Source: Tannerellaceae bacterium
Lineage (GTDB): Bacteria; Bacteroidota; Bacteroidia; Bacteroidales; Tannerellaceae
Assembly: GCA_031267775.1 (NCBI GenBank)
Contig: JAIRYL010000147.1
Location: forward strand, 1 to 18,333
Reading direction: 5' to 3'
DNA: 18,333 bases
Part shown: positions 1 through 6,038 of the stretch, piece by piece
Layout: each line of letters opens with the position of its first letter
Position numbering within the stretch: position 1 is the stretch's first letter
Notes under the pieces: generated by a model
Seen by the model: the letters and a program-made list of their open reading frames with translations, nothing else
Told to the model about the DNA's origin: nothing
The model's database searches: none
Made by a program: the position numbers and the translations under genes

Positions 1-221
1 TCCCGCTCTTGTTGCAGGAGTTCTTTTCGTTCAAAATGATTTAAGATCGAATTTTCTTCTCCTGAATCATATAAAGTCGGATGAACAAATTCATAATAAA
101 AATTTTTCTCATTGTACAAATCCTGTAGTTCTTTATCATCTGTTATTTCCGGTTTCTTTAACCAGTTGGATAAGGGATTCCACCGAATATTATCCAGATT
201 GGTCTGTTCTGCAAACACCAT
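1..221 (-). CDS. N-terminal fragment of a possible CorA-like type III CRISPR membrane effector (runs off left edge)
   Basis: This is an open minus-strand frame starting at ATG 221-219, after a purine-rich stretch (GAGGCAGGGAAAAA), and running off the window edge; about 73 residues are visible. It was found by reading the reverse strand. The visible part is soluble and acidic-aromatic, with a segment reading FYYEFVHPTLYD followed about 10 residues later by LNHFERKE. That arrangement resembles the N-terminal domain of CorA-like proteins (pattern F-H-P-x-x-x-x-x-L-Y then a FER/FRR motif). The membrane helices of a CorA protein would lie beyond the edge and cannot be checked. The gene begins 65 bp after the NrN-like gene on the same strand. 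In Bacteroides fragilis type III-B loci a CorA effector and an NrN phosphodiesterase are neighbours, and the CorA name leans partly on that context. It could also be another CRISPR-associated protein. Confidence 0.4.
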   Translation of the reverse strand, partial: MVFAEQTNLDNIRWNPLSNWLKKPEITDDKELQDLYNEKNFYYEFVHPTLYDSGEENSILNHFERKELLQQER

Positions 222-286
222 TTTTTCCCTGCCTCTAATTCTCCATTTAAATGGAAAGTAAAAAATGTGATAACTATACATAGATT

Positions 287-1048
287 TCATTTTTTAGAGT
301 TAATATTTGTTTTTATAATCTGATTTTTCATTTGTTCTATTTCTTCTTGACTATACTTATTTTGGGGAACCCCTACAAATCCGGCAAATCCGCCGCCATA
401 AAAAAGGGTTTTATCTTGAAACAAACGAATAATCCGATCTGTATCTTCGCCATAATATACCCACTCTTTGTCGGTATATATCAATAGTTTTCTATATGGA
501 TATAAACGGTCTGTTATCGCCGAGAAGCGCGCCGTCTTTGATTGAATGATTATTAAATCATCTATCTGTTCTATTTTGTCTTTTAAGGCTTGCTCTGCCA
601 GTTCCTCGTCTTCTTCCGTTACGCCCTGGTTTATACGGTCTTTTCTGCGTATCGCTTTTACTTCTTCATGGGTGGCGCCAAGTTTTATCATACCGGAGAT
701 ATAGCTACTGTCGTTAGCAGCTATCAACTGTTCATAGCGGGTTAACGGGTGATTTAGTATTTCGGCTACCTGAATCAAGGCCGACGGTTTGCGCATATAT
801 TCGTTATGATGGTCTATCAATCTATAATTAGCATACATTGTTACGCTTGAAGAAGGCTGTAATTCAATTCCATAGATCACCGTATCCGTTTTATTGCCAT
901 ATTGGTCCAGAACATCCTTATAGGAAGATAGTAATGCATTATCCCAACACAGCTTATTATCAAAGTATGTTTCTTCATACTTTTGCAAGAGATCACGGAT
1001 GGTAATCATCTCCAAATCGTATCCGCCCAAAAGGAATATCCGTTTCAT
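287..1048 (-). CDS. DHH/DHHA1-like phosphodiesterase, NrN-like (candidate SAM-AMP hydrolase)
   Basis: This 253-residue protein carries a DHH motif (D79-H80-H81 in the context LIDHHN) and a later Asp in AANDSSYISG (D113). Near the C-terminus is a glycine-rich loop (GGGFAGFVG, residues 218-226) like the GGGH-type loop of DHHA1 domains. DHH-DHHA1 proteins are metal-dependent phosphodiesterases that cleave short oligonucleotides or signal nucleotides. In type III CRISPR loci with a CorA effector, an NrN member of this family degrades SAM-AMP and so ends the signal. The protein is shorter than classical NrnA (about 320 residues), and the first Asp-rich motif is reduced to GGYDLE near the N-terminus. 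It lies between a Cas6-like fragment and a possible CorA gene, all on the minus strand, which fits an ancillary operon. The fold assignment is fairly secure; the substrate is inferred from context. Confidence 0.6.
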   Translation of the reverse strand: MKRIFLLGGYDLEMITIRDLLQKYEETYFDNKLCWDNALLSSYKDVLDQYGNKTDTVIYGIELQPSSSVTMYANYRLIDHHNEYMRKPSALIQVAEILNHPLTRYEQLIAANDSSYISGMIKLGATHEEVKAIRRKDRINQGVTEEDEELAEQALKDKIEQIDDLIIIQSKTARFSAITDRLYPYRKLLIYTDKEWVYYGEDTDRIIRLFQDKTLFYGGGFAGFVGVPQNKYSQEEIEQMKNQIIKTNINSKK

Positions 1049-1063
1049 TCTTTTCTTTTGTAT

Positions 1064-1330
1064 TTATGGTTCTACAATTCTGAATTGTCCTAATCCGTAT
1101 GTGGTATTACTTCCTGTTCCTGCGTTTTGTGTGAAAAGGAGGAGGAGAAGATAATAAGGGTTCGATGCATTTTTCCTGTTCATCATATATATAAGGTAGA
1201 TAGTCGCGCCCAGCCAGCCAGCCATATATGCCGTATCATTGGGCGAGATTGTTATTCTCAATCCGGGAAAACCAAACGGGTTAGTCGGTTCATAAAAAAA
1301 ACGTGTTGATAAACGAGTATTGTCTTCCAT
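1064..1330 (-). CDS. Short Cas6/RAMP-like C-terminal fragment
   Basis: This 88-residue ORF ends with AGTGSNTTYGLGQFRI. That closely follows the glycine-rich G-x-G-x-x-T-x-x-G-x-G-x-x end of Cas6-type RAMP endoribonucleases, which process CRISPR precursor RNA. An upstream NPFGFPG segment fits the conserved turn in the Cas6 C-terminal domain. Two hydrophobic stretches (around AGWLGATIYLIYMM and PYYLLLLLF) could be buried strands and helices or, less likely, membrane segments. Cas6 is normally 220-300 residues, so only the last third is present. The reading frame continues upstream of the ATG for about 18 sense codons (to about 1384) before a stop, which suggests loss of the 5' part rather than a true small gene. 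It ends 16 bp before the NrN-like gene. It may be a pseudogene or a small standalone protein. Confidence 0.4.
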   Translation of the reverse strand: MEDNTRLSTRFFYEPTNPFGFPGLRITISPNDTAYMAGWLGATIYLIYMMNRKNASNPYYLLLLLFTQNAGTGSNTTYGLGQFRIVEP

Positions 1331-1413
1331 GGTGGGTAAAGTTGTATTTACAGAATCCTTTTCTGCATATTTCCTTTCAAAATAAACGAATTAATTTAAC
1401 TTAGTCAATCATT

Positions 1414-1446
1414 TTAAAATAAATCTCTTTATGAGATTTATTTTAA
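1414..1446. promoter_or_regulatory. Perfect inverted repeat (14-bp arms, 5-nt loop), possible operator
   Basis: TTAAAATAAATCTC (1414-1427) is separated by TTTAT from its exact reverse complement (1433-1446). It lies in the divergent intergenic region, 8 nt upstream of the candidate -7 box of the Card1-like gene, so it overlaps where the -33 region would be. A symmetric site of this size at that position fits a dimeric repressor or activator. No regulator gene is visible nearby. There is no T-run directly after it typical of a terminator. Confidence 0.6.
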
Positions 1447-1454
1447 TACTTTCT

Positions 1455-1462
1455 TATCTTTA
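1455..1462 (+). promoter_or_regulatory. Candidate Bacteroidota -7 box of the Card1-like gene
   Basis: TATCTTTA matches the Bacteroidota -7 consensus TAnnTTTG at all but the last base. It ends 8 nt before the ATG at 1471, so the transcript would have almost no 5' untranslated region. No clear TTTG -33 element is visible; the palindrome occupies that stretch. Confidence 0.4.
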
Positions 1463-1470
1463 CACCCATT

Positions 1471-2586
1471 ATGAAGCATCAGATTATTTTAATAGGGAAA
1501 GACATTACCTCGGCTTATCATGGCGTTAAAGAGTTTGGACCCGATTTTATTCATCTTCTTTATACCTATGAAACAAGAAGCGTTACACAACCTATGTTTT
1601 CGTTGTTGCCGGATTCTATTCAGCATAAAATGCATTTTATCGAAGCATATAATGCCGGAAGCGTTACCAACGTTTGTAAAAAAATACACCGGGATTTCAG
1701 CGGGGAGTTTTATTATAATCTTTCGGAAGGGACAAAACTGATGGCTTTTTCCGCTTTCTCGATAGCGAAAGAATATGGAGCCATCGCTTTTTATATTACT
1801 CAACAAGGGGAGATTGTCAACCTGGATACTTTCGAAAAGTATCAGATGCAGAGTATGCTTGAAAACGAAGAAATCCTGACTTTAAACGGGAGCGAGTTAT
1901 CTACTTATGACGATATCAAAGATTTAGCTGATACCACTATCCGTTCTGCGCAACAAATAAAACAGTTTATCGAATCATACCCGAATGAAAACGGACGCAT
2001 ACAGAAATATTTTGATAGCCGTTGTGGTCGCCATTTAAGCCGTTTACCGGAACGCTGGACATTTCCTGATAAAGTAAGTTTTATTCGGAAAGAAGGCGCC
2101 TTGCAAATATCCATGAAAGACCAAATCTTACTGGATATCCCCTACCCTAACGCTTCTATGCTTTATTTTGAAGGAAGATGGTGGGAAACGCTTGTCGCTG
2201 CCAAAGCGAGGGAGTGGAGTTACAAACAGATTCATTTACCGGAAGTATGGCAAAGTGTGATTTTTCATACCCACAGTAGTTCGCGCATAAAAAATGAAGT
2301 GGATATCTTGCTTAATAATGAACAAAAGCTTATTTTTATCGAATGTAAGTCGGGCAACGTTACGCAGAACGACGTATATAAGGTAGACGCTATCCGGGAA
2401 ACATACGGGGGAGACATTTCCCTGGCTATATTAGCCAGTTACTTCCCGGTAGAAAGCAGTTTACATGAGAAGTGTAAGGATTTACAAATCGCCTTGTTTG
2501 CGCCTGAGTTTATTGCCGCCCGCATCAACCATTTGGATATGCTTCCGAAATGGCTTGATAAATTAGCGAATAGCATACATATTTAA
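1471..2586 (+). CDS. CARF-domain nuclease of the Card1/Can2 (DUF1887) family, type III CRISPR ancillary effector
   Basis: At 371 residues this matches the length of Card1 (about 374). The N-terminal half is a Rossmann-like CARF sensor: a strand MKHQIILIG, a ligand-loop region after it, and NLSEGTK at 83-89, the signature seen in DUF1887 proteins. The C-terminal half is a PD-(D/E)xK nuclease: FEGRWWE with E239, NEVDILL with D278, and IFIECKSG with E291 and K293. Known family members are switched on by cyclic tetra-adenylate made by Cas10 and then nick or degrade DNA and/or RNA, giving dormancy or abortive immunity. All catalytic positions are intact, so it is probably functional. It is transcribed away from the NrN-like operon and is separated from the next gene by only 37 bp, but that neighbour is metabolic and likely unrelated. 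The specific activator is inferred. Confidence 0.85.
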   Translation: MKHQIILIGKDITSAYHGVKEFGPDFIHLLYTYETRSVTQPMFSLLPDSIQHKMHFIEAYNAGSVTNVCKKIHRDFSGEFYYNLSEGTKLMAFSAFSIAKEYGAIAFYITQQGEIVNLDTFEKYQMQSMLENEEILTLNGSELSTYDDIKDLADTTIRSAQQIKQFIESYPNENGRIQKYFDSRCGRHLSRLPERWTFPDKVSFIRKEGALQISMKDQILLDIPYPNASMLYFEGRWWETLVAAKAREWSYKQIHLPEVWQSVIFHTHSSSRIKNEVDILLNNEQKLIFIECKSGNVTQNDVYKVDAIRETYGGDISLAILASYFPVESSLHEKCKDLQIALFAPEFIAARINHLDMLPKWLDKLANSIHI

Positions 2587-2623
2587 CAACTGACAGACAG
2601 ATTTATTACTTAACTAAATACGT

Positions 2624-3961
2624 ATGACCACACGAAGAAATTTCTTAAAAACATCGGCTACGGCTTTGGCTGCCGGACTCATTGCGCCTTCGTCCGCTTT
2701 GGGTAAAGAAGCGCCAAGCGCCAGGATTACCGGCGCTAACGATAAAATACAGGTAGGATTAATCGGTTGCCGGAATATGGGCTGGGCTGACCTGAATGAT
2801 TTTCTTTTACACAAAGACGTAGCGTGCATCGCTTTATGCGATATCGACCCGAATATATTGAACGGCAAAGCAGCCGAATTAGAAAAAATACAGGGCAAGA
2901 AAGCGCAGTTATTCTCCGACTACCGGAAAATGCTGGAATTAAAAGAATTGGACGCCATTATTATCGGTACGCCCGACCATTGGCATTGCCTGCAATTTGT
3001 AGACGCCTGTTCGGCAGGTAAGGATGTTTATGTAGAAAAACCGATTGCCAATTATATAGCCGAATGCGACAGGATGGTAAATGCAGCCAAACGATATAAC
3101 CGCGTAACGACTGTTGGCCAGCAACAACGTAGCGGCAATCATTGGAAAGCGATGGTTGAATATCTGAAAAGCGGTAAATTAGGAACCATTGCGCGCGCCG
3201 ACGTTTGGGCAAACTTCAACTATGGCGCTTTAGGGAAACCGATACCGGATGCGCCGGTTCCGGCAGGCGTTGATTATGATACCTGGCAGGGGCCTGCCCA
3301 AACAAGACCTTTTAACGAGCAACATTTTCATGGTTCATGGCGTATGTTCTGGGCGTACGGCGGAGGGTTGATGACCGATTGGGGAGTACATCTGCTGGAT
3401 ATGGTTTTATGGGGTATGGATATTAAACGTATGCCTAAACGCATAACAGCTTTCGGCGGTAAGTTTGCCTTTCCTGAAAATTGTCCGGAAACTTTCGACA
3501 CGCAGAATGTTATTTACGAATTTGATTCTTTTATCATGAACTGGAGCCATACCGGCGGCGTAGAAACCGGCCCTTATAACCGCAACTATGGTATCGTCTT
3601 TAAAGGAACAAACGGTACGTTGGTTGCCGACCGCGATAATTGGGAAATCATCTCCGAATGGGATTCGGCAAATAAACGAAACCGGTTATTAGAATCAATT
3701 AAAGTACAGGCCGATTATAATGACCACAAAGATCATGTTTCGGATTTTCTGCACTGTATGAAAACGCGCTCTTACAATACAGCCTGTACGATTGAAAATG
3801 GAAGCCTCTGCGCTAAATATGCGCATCTTGGCAATATCGCCGCCCGTACTCAATCTGTACTCATATACGACGACGACAGTAAAACATTCGTTGGCAATAA
3901 AGAAGCAGACGCTTATCTTATGCCTTCTTACCGTTCTCCCTGGAAATATCCATCCATTTAA
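2624..3961 (+). CDS. Exported Gfo/Idh/MocA-family oxidoreductase
   Basis: This 445-residue protein opens with a twin-arginine type signal (TTRRNFLKTSA, then a hydrophobic stretch to about residue 27). That implies folding with its nicotinamide cofactor before export to the periplasm. The Rossmann domain begins at KIQVGLIG (41-48) with a variant loop (GCRNMG instead of GxGxxG). GTPDHWH (115-121) and the EKP motif (138-140) follow. DWGVHLLD (H256, D259) is the usual G-H-x-x-D motif of the C-terminal dehydrogenase domain. The family oxidises or reduces sugars and cyclitols with a nucleotide cofactor that often stays bound. It lies 11 bp before an exported isomerase-like gene, an arrangement seen in Bacteroidota pathways that act on glycosides through 3-keto intermediates. 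The substrate cannot be read from sequence. Confidence 0.85.
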   Translation: MTTRRNFLKTSATALAAGLIAPSSALGKEAPSARITGANDKIQVGLIGCRNMGWADLNDFLLHKDVACIALCDIDPNILNGKAAELEKIQGKKAQLFSDYRKMLELKELDAIIIGTPDHWHCLQFVDACSAGKDVYVEKPIANYIAECDRMVNAAKRYNRVTTVGQQQRSGNHWKAMVEYLKSGKLGTIARADVWANFNYGALGKPIPDAPVPAGVDYDTWQGPAQTRPFNEQHFHGSWRMFWAYGGGLMTDWGVHLLDMVLWGMDIKRMPKRITAFGGKFAFPENCPETFDTQNVIYEFDSFIMNWSHTGGVETGPYNRNYGIVFKGTNGTLVADRDNWEIISEWDSANKRNRLLESIKVQADYNDHKDHVSDFLHCMKTRSYNTACTIENGSLCAKYAHLGNIAARTQSVLIYDDDSKTFVGNKEADAYLMPSYRSPWKYPSI

Positions 3962-3972
3962 TAAACGTTATT

Positions 3973-4833
3973 ATGAAAAGACGTAATTTTATCAAGACGG
4001 CCGGATTATTATCCGGTACGTGCTTATTGCCCAACTTCTTATTGGGCGCATGTAGTTCATCCGGCCAATCATTACCAAGCTTCGGCGTCATCACCGGTAA
4101 TACGGGTGGTAAATGGCTCGAAGCCGATCCGAAAAAAGCTTTAAAAGAAATATCGGCATGGGGATATACGGATTTGGAATTTGGGAATACATTCGGTATG
4201 GATACCGAATCGCTTACATCCTTCCTGAAAGATGTAAACTTAAAACCATTGATCGGCCCAACGGATATGGCTGCCATGAACGATACCGAACGATTGACGA
4301 GTAACATAAAATCGTGCCTGGAACTAAATAAGGAGTATATCGTTTGCTATTGGCCGTGGACAGACAACGGACAAAACAAAAAAGCAGACGACTGGAAACA
4401 GGTAGCCGATAACCTGAATAAAGGAGGAGAAATATGTAGAAAAGAGGGCTTAAAATTACTTTATCACAACCATGACCTTGAATTTTATCCTGCCGAAGGA
4501 CAAATGCCTTTCGATATATTAGTTCCGGCATTAAATCCGGAGTATGTAAACATTGAATTAGACTTGTACTGGATAACAAAAGGCAATCAATCGGCGATTG
4601 AATATATTAAAAAATATCCCGGCCGATATCCGGTATTTCATGTAAAAGACATGGATCATACGCCTGACAGAAATTTTGAATATGTAGGAAAGGGTATTAT
4701 TGATTTTCCCTCTATCTTCAAATTAAACGATATAGCCGGCGTAAAACATTTCATCGTAGAACATGATAATCCTGCCGATCCGGAGGAGTGTATAAAAGTA
4801 GCGGCGACATTTTTGAAAAGTCTAAAATTCTAA
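3973..4833 (+). CDS. Exported lipoprotein of the sugar phosphate isomerase/epimerase (AP-endonuclease-2-like TIM barrel) family
   Basis: The 286-residue protein starts with KRRNFIKTAG, an RR-type signal, followed by LLGAC with a lipobox cysteine at C27. It is therefore probably a periplasm-facing lipoprotein. The rest is a xylose-isomerase-like TIM barrel. Likely metal and acid-base residues are visible: HNHDLEF (H165, H167), IELDLYW (E195, D197), FHVKDMD (H223, D226) and FIVEHD (E263). Members isomerise or epimerise sugars, and in some Bacteroidota clusters they act on 3-keto-sugars or their glycosides. It starts 11 bp after the Gfo/Idh/MocA gene on the same strand and is probably co-transcribed with it, so the two likely act on one substrate. 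True phosphate sugars are improbable substrates outside the cytoplasm. The exact reaction is unknown. Confidence 0.8.
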   Translation: MKRRNFIKTAGLLSGTCLLPNFLLGACSSSGQSLPSFGVITGNTGGKWLEADPKKALKEISAWGYTDLEFGNTFGMDTESLTSFLKDVNLKPLIGPTDMAAMNDTERLTSNIKSCLELNKEYIVCYWPWTDNGQNKKADDWKQVADNLNKGGEICRKEGLKLLYHNHDLEFYPAEGQMPFDILVPALNPEYVNIELDLYWITKGNQSAIEYIKKYPGRYPVFHVKDMDHTPDRNFEYVGKGIIDFPSIFKLNDIAGVKHFIVEHDNPADPEECIKVAATFLKSLKF

Positions 4834-5011
4834 TAATGACGCTTTCGCAAGATAGAAGATGTAACGTATGCTATACTTTTATATTCACAAACAGGGCTTA
4901 TTACAAGGCATAAGGGATATCCGGTTTTCATAAAAAAAACGGCTTGTTTATTTAAATCGAATTATTTTTGATTCAATATCGATCATTACTAATCATCGTA
5001 TTATAATCGTA
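4834..5011. other. Non-coding stretch after the isomerase gene
   Basis: AT-rich sequence with no convincing ORF. A weak imperfect hairpin (CCGGTTTT near 4920 against AAAACGG near 4937) may help end the upstream transcript, but it has no following T-run. The transposase remnant begins right after this stretch. Confidence 0.4.
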
Positions 5012-5220
5012 TTAACGCGCGTATGTAAGCGTGTCGCTGCAAACATGCGTTTCATCGTCATAATAAAACGCTATCTTTCCTTCAAAGCTTCTCTCTTAAA
5101 ATTCCTGCCGTTTTTCCGGTTGAAGTTGGAAATGTTCGCCAAGCGGCTTGCCTTTGAGACGACGCCTTATGCGTTTATATCGTTCGCCGGCATTTCTAAA
5201 AAAAGTCTTGAATGGCGCTG
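5012..5220 (-). pseudogene. Remnant of an IS630-like DDE transposase
   Basis: Read on the minus strand, one frame gives ERYKRIRRRLKGKP, then an in-frame stop after PEKRQEF, then EGKIAFYYDDETHVCSD and a final stop at 5014-5012. The order of a basic YKR-x-R-x-x-LKGK segment, a linker, and an EGxIxxYYxDExHxC segment is that of IS630-family transposases around the second catalytic Asp. The stop in the middle and a stop just upstream (about 5222) show that it is broken. No intact ends or target duplication could be recognised. Because only about 60 codons can be matched, the family name is moderately secure. Plus-strand ORFs over the same stretch look like shadows. Confidence 0.5.
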
Positions 5221-5456
5221 TCGTTCACTTTCCTGCCGCGTTCCGCCTTCAATCGCATACGCTTTGGCAACGCATCCGGGAAACAATAGCTACAAGCATG
5301 CCTGAAACTTTGGCCCAAATCCCGGCCCCTGTCCGGCTGCCGGCGTCGGCGTATTTACCCGTCCTGATATGAACGCATAAATATGAAAATAATTTAAATT
5401 AATTTACAATCGGTACTTAAAAACAAATAAAATATTATAGTATATAAAAATATTCT

Positions 5457-5464
5457 TATATTTG
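5457..5464 (+). promoter_or_regulatory. Candidate Bacteroidota -7 promoter box for the bactofilin gene
   Basis: TATATTTG matches TAnnTTTG exactly and sits 31 nt before the ATG at 5496. A clear TTTG -33 element is not seen at the expected distance; the upstream stretch is almost pure A/T. Confidence 0.5.
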
Positions 5465-5495
5465 CTGAGAATCTACAAACCTAATTAATTTTTGT

Positions 5496-5975
5496 ATGGG
5501 AACAAAATATAATAATGATGAAATTCCTGCAAGCGTTTTGCATAATGCCCTGGCTTTTGGGACTACAGTAAAGGGAGATGTAACAACAGACGGCGATTTC
5601 CGTTTAGACGGCAGATTAGAAGGTACTATTAGTTGTGGCGGTAAAATAGTAATCGGTGAAACGGCAGAAGTAGAAGGAGATATCATTTCTGTAAACGCCG
5701 AAATCTTCGGAAAAGTTGTAGGAAGTATTAAAACAAGCGAAGTGTTAGTACTTAAACCTACCGCTATTATTAAAGGTATTATCACAACGCAAGCATTGGT
5801 AGTTGAACCAAGCGCTAAATTCTCAGGTACCTGTAATATGACTTTGGAAACTGACGACAGTGAAATCAGTCATGGTAATCTATTTTCGGAATCTATGCCT
5901 GCCACATCTTCATTAACCGAAGGTTATGCTGCAATGGGTAACATAAGCGACGATAATGATAAATTATTTAAATAA
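5496..5975 (+). CDS. Bactofilin (polymer-forming cytoskeletal protein, DUF583)
   Basis: At 159 residues this is the normal size of a bactofilin. The core (about residues 20-115) is the repetitive beta-helix pattern of the family. Regularly spaced G-x-V/I and D-G-x-x-x-G turns include TVKGDVTTDGDFRLDGRL, followed by repeats around VEGDI, VVGSI and IKGII. Short disordered ends flank the core, with an acidic Ser/Thr-rich tail of about 40 residues. Bactofilins self-assemble without nucleotide into membrane-associated filaments and often place cell-wall enzymes. Here the M23-type peptidase gene that often accompanies bactofilins is absent. The gene has its own promoter-like box and ends at a strong terminator, so it looks monocistronic. 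Confidence 0.92.
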   Translation: MGTKYNNDEIPASVLHNALAFGTTVKGDVTTDGDFRLDGRLEGTISCGGKIVIGETAEVEGDIISVNAEIFGKVVGSIKTSEVLVLKPTAIIKGIITTQALVVEPSAKFSGTCNMTLETDDSEISHGNLFSESMPATSSLTEGYAAMGNISDDNDKLFK

Positions 5976-5985
5976 AGCGTAGCAT

Positions 5986-6020
5986 AAAAAAAGCGGCAAA
6001 ATAATATTGCCGCTTTTTTT
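5986..6020. terminator. Bidirectional intrinsic terminator between bactofilin and the second oxidoreductase
   Basis: Exact 14-bp arms, AAAAAAAGCGGCAA (5986-5999) and its reverse complement (6007-6020), enclose a 7-nt loop. A T-run follows the GC stem on either strand. It lies 10 bp after the bactofilin stop and 18 bp after the end of the minus-strand oxidoreductase gene, so it serves both convergent genes. Confidence 0.9.
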
Positions 6021-6038
6021 ATATCTATCTGTTTTCTT

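Noticed and set aside
1414..1446. The 33-bp palindrome as a lone CRISPR repeat
   Set aside because: Only one copy is present, no spacer-like array follows, and its perfect symmetry and AT content fit an operator better.
4920..4943. Hairpin as an intrinsic terminator after the isomerase gene
   Set aside because: The stem is imperfect with a bulge and the following sequence is mixed rather than a T-run.
5045..5372. Plus-strand ORFs of 86 and 74 residues
   Set aside because: They overlap the minus-strand transposase remnant in other frames and show no recognisable motif.
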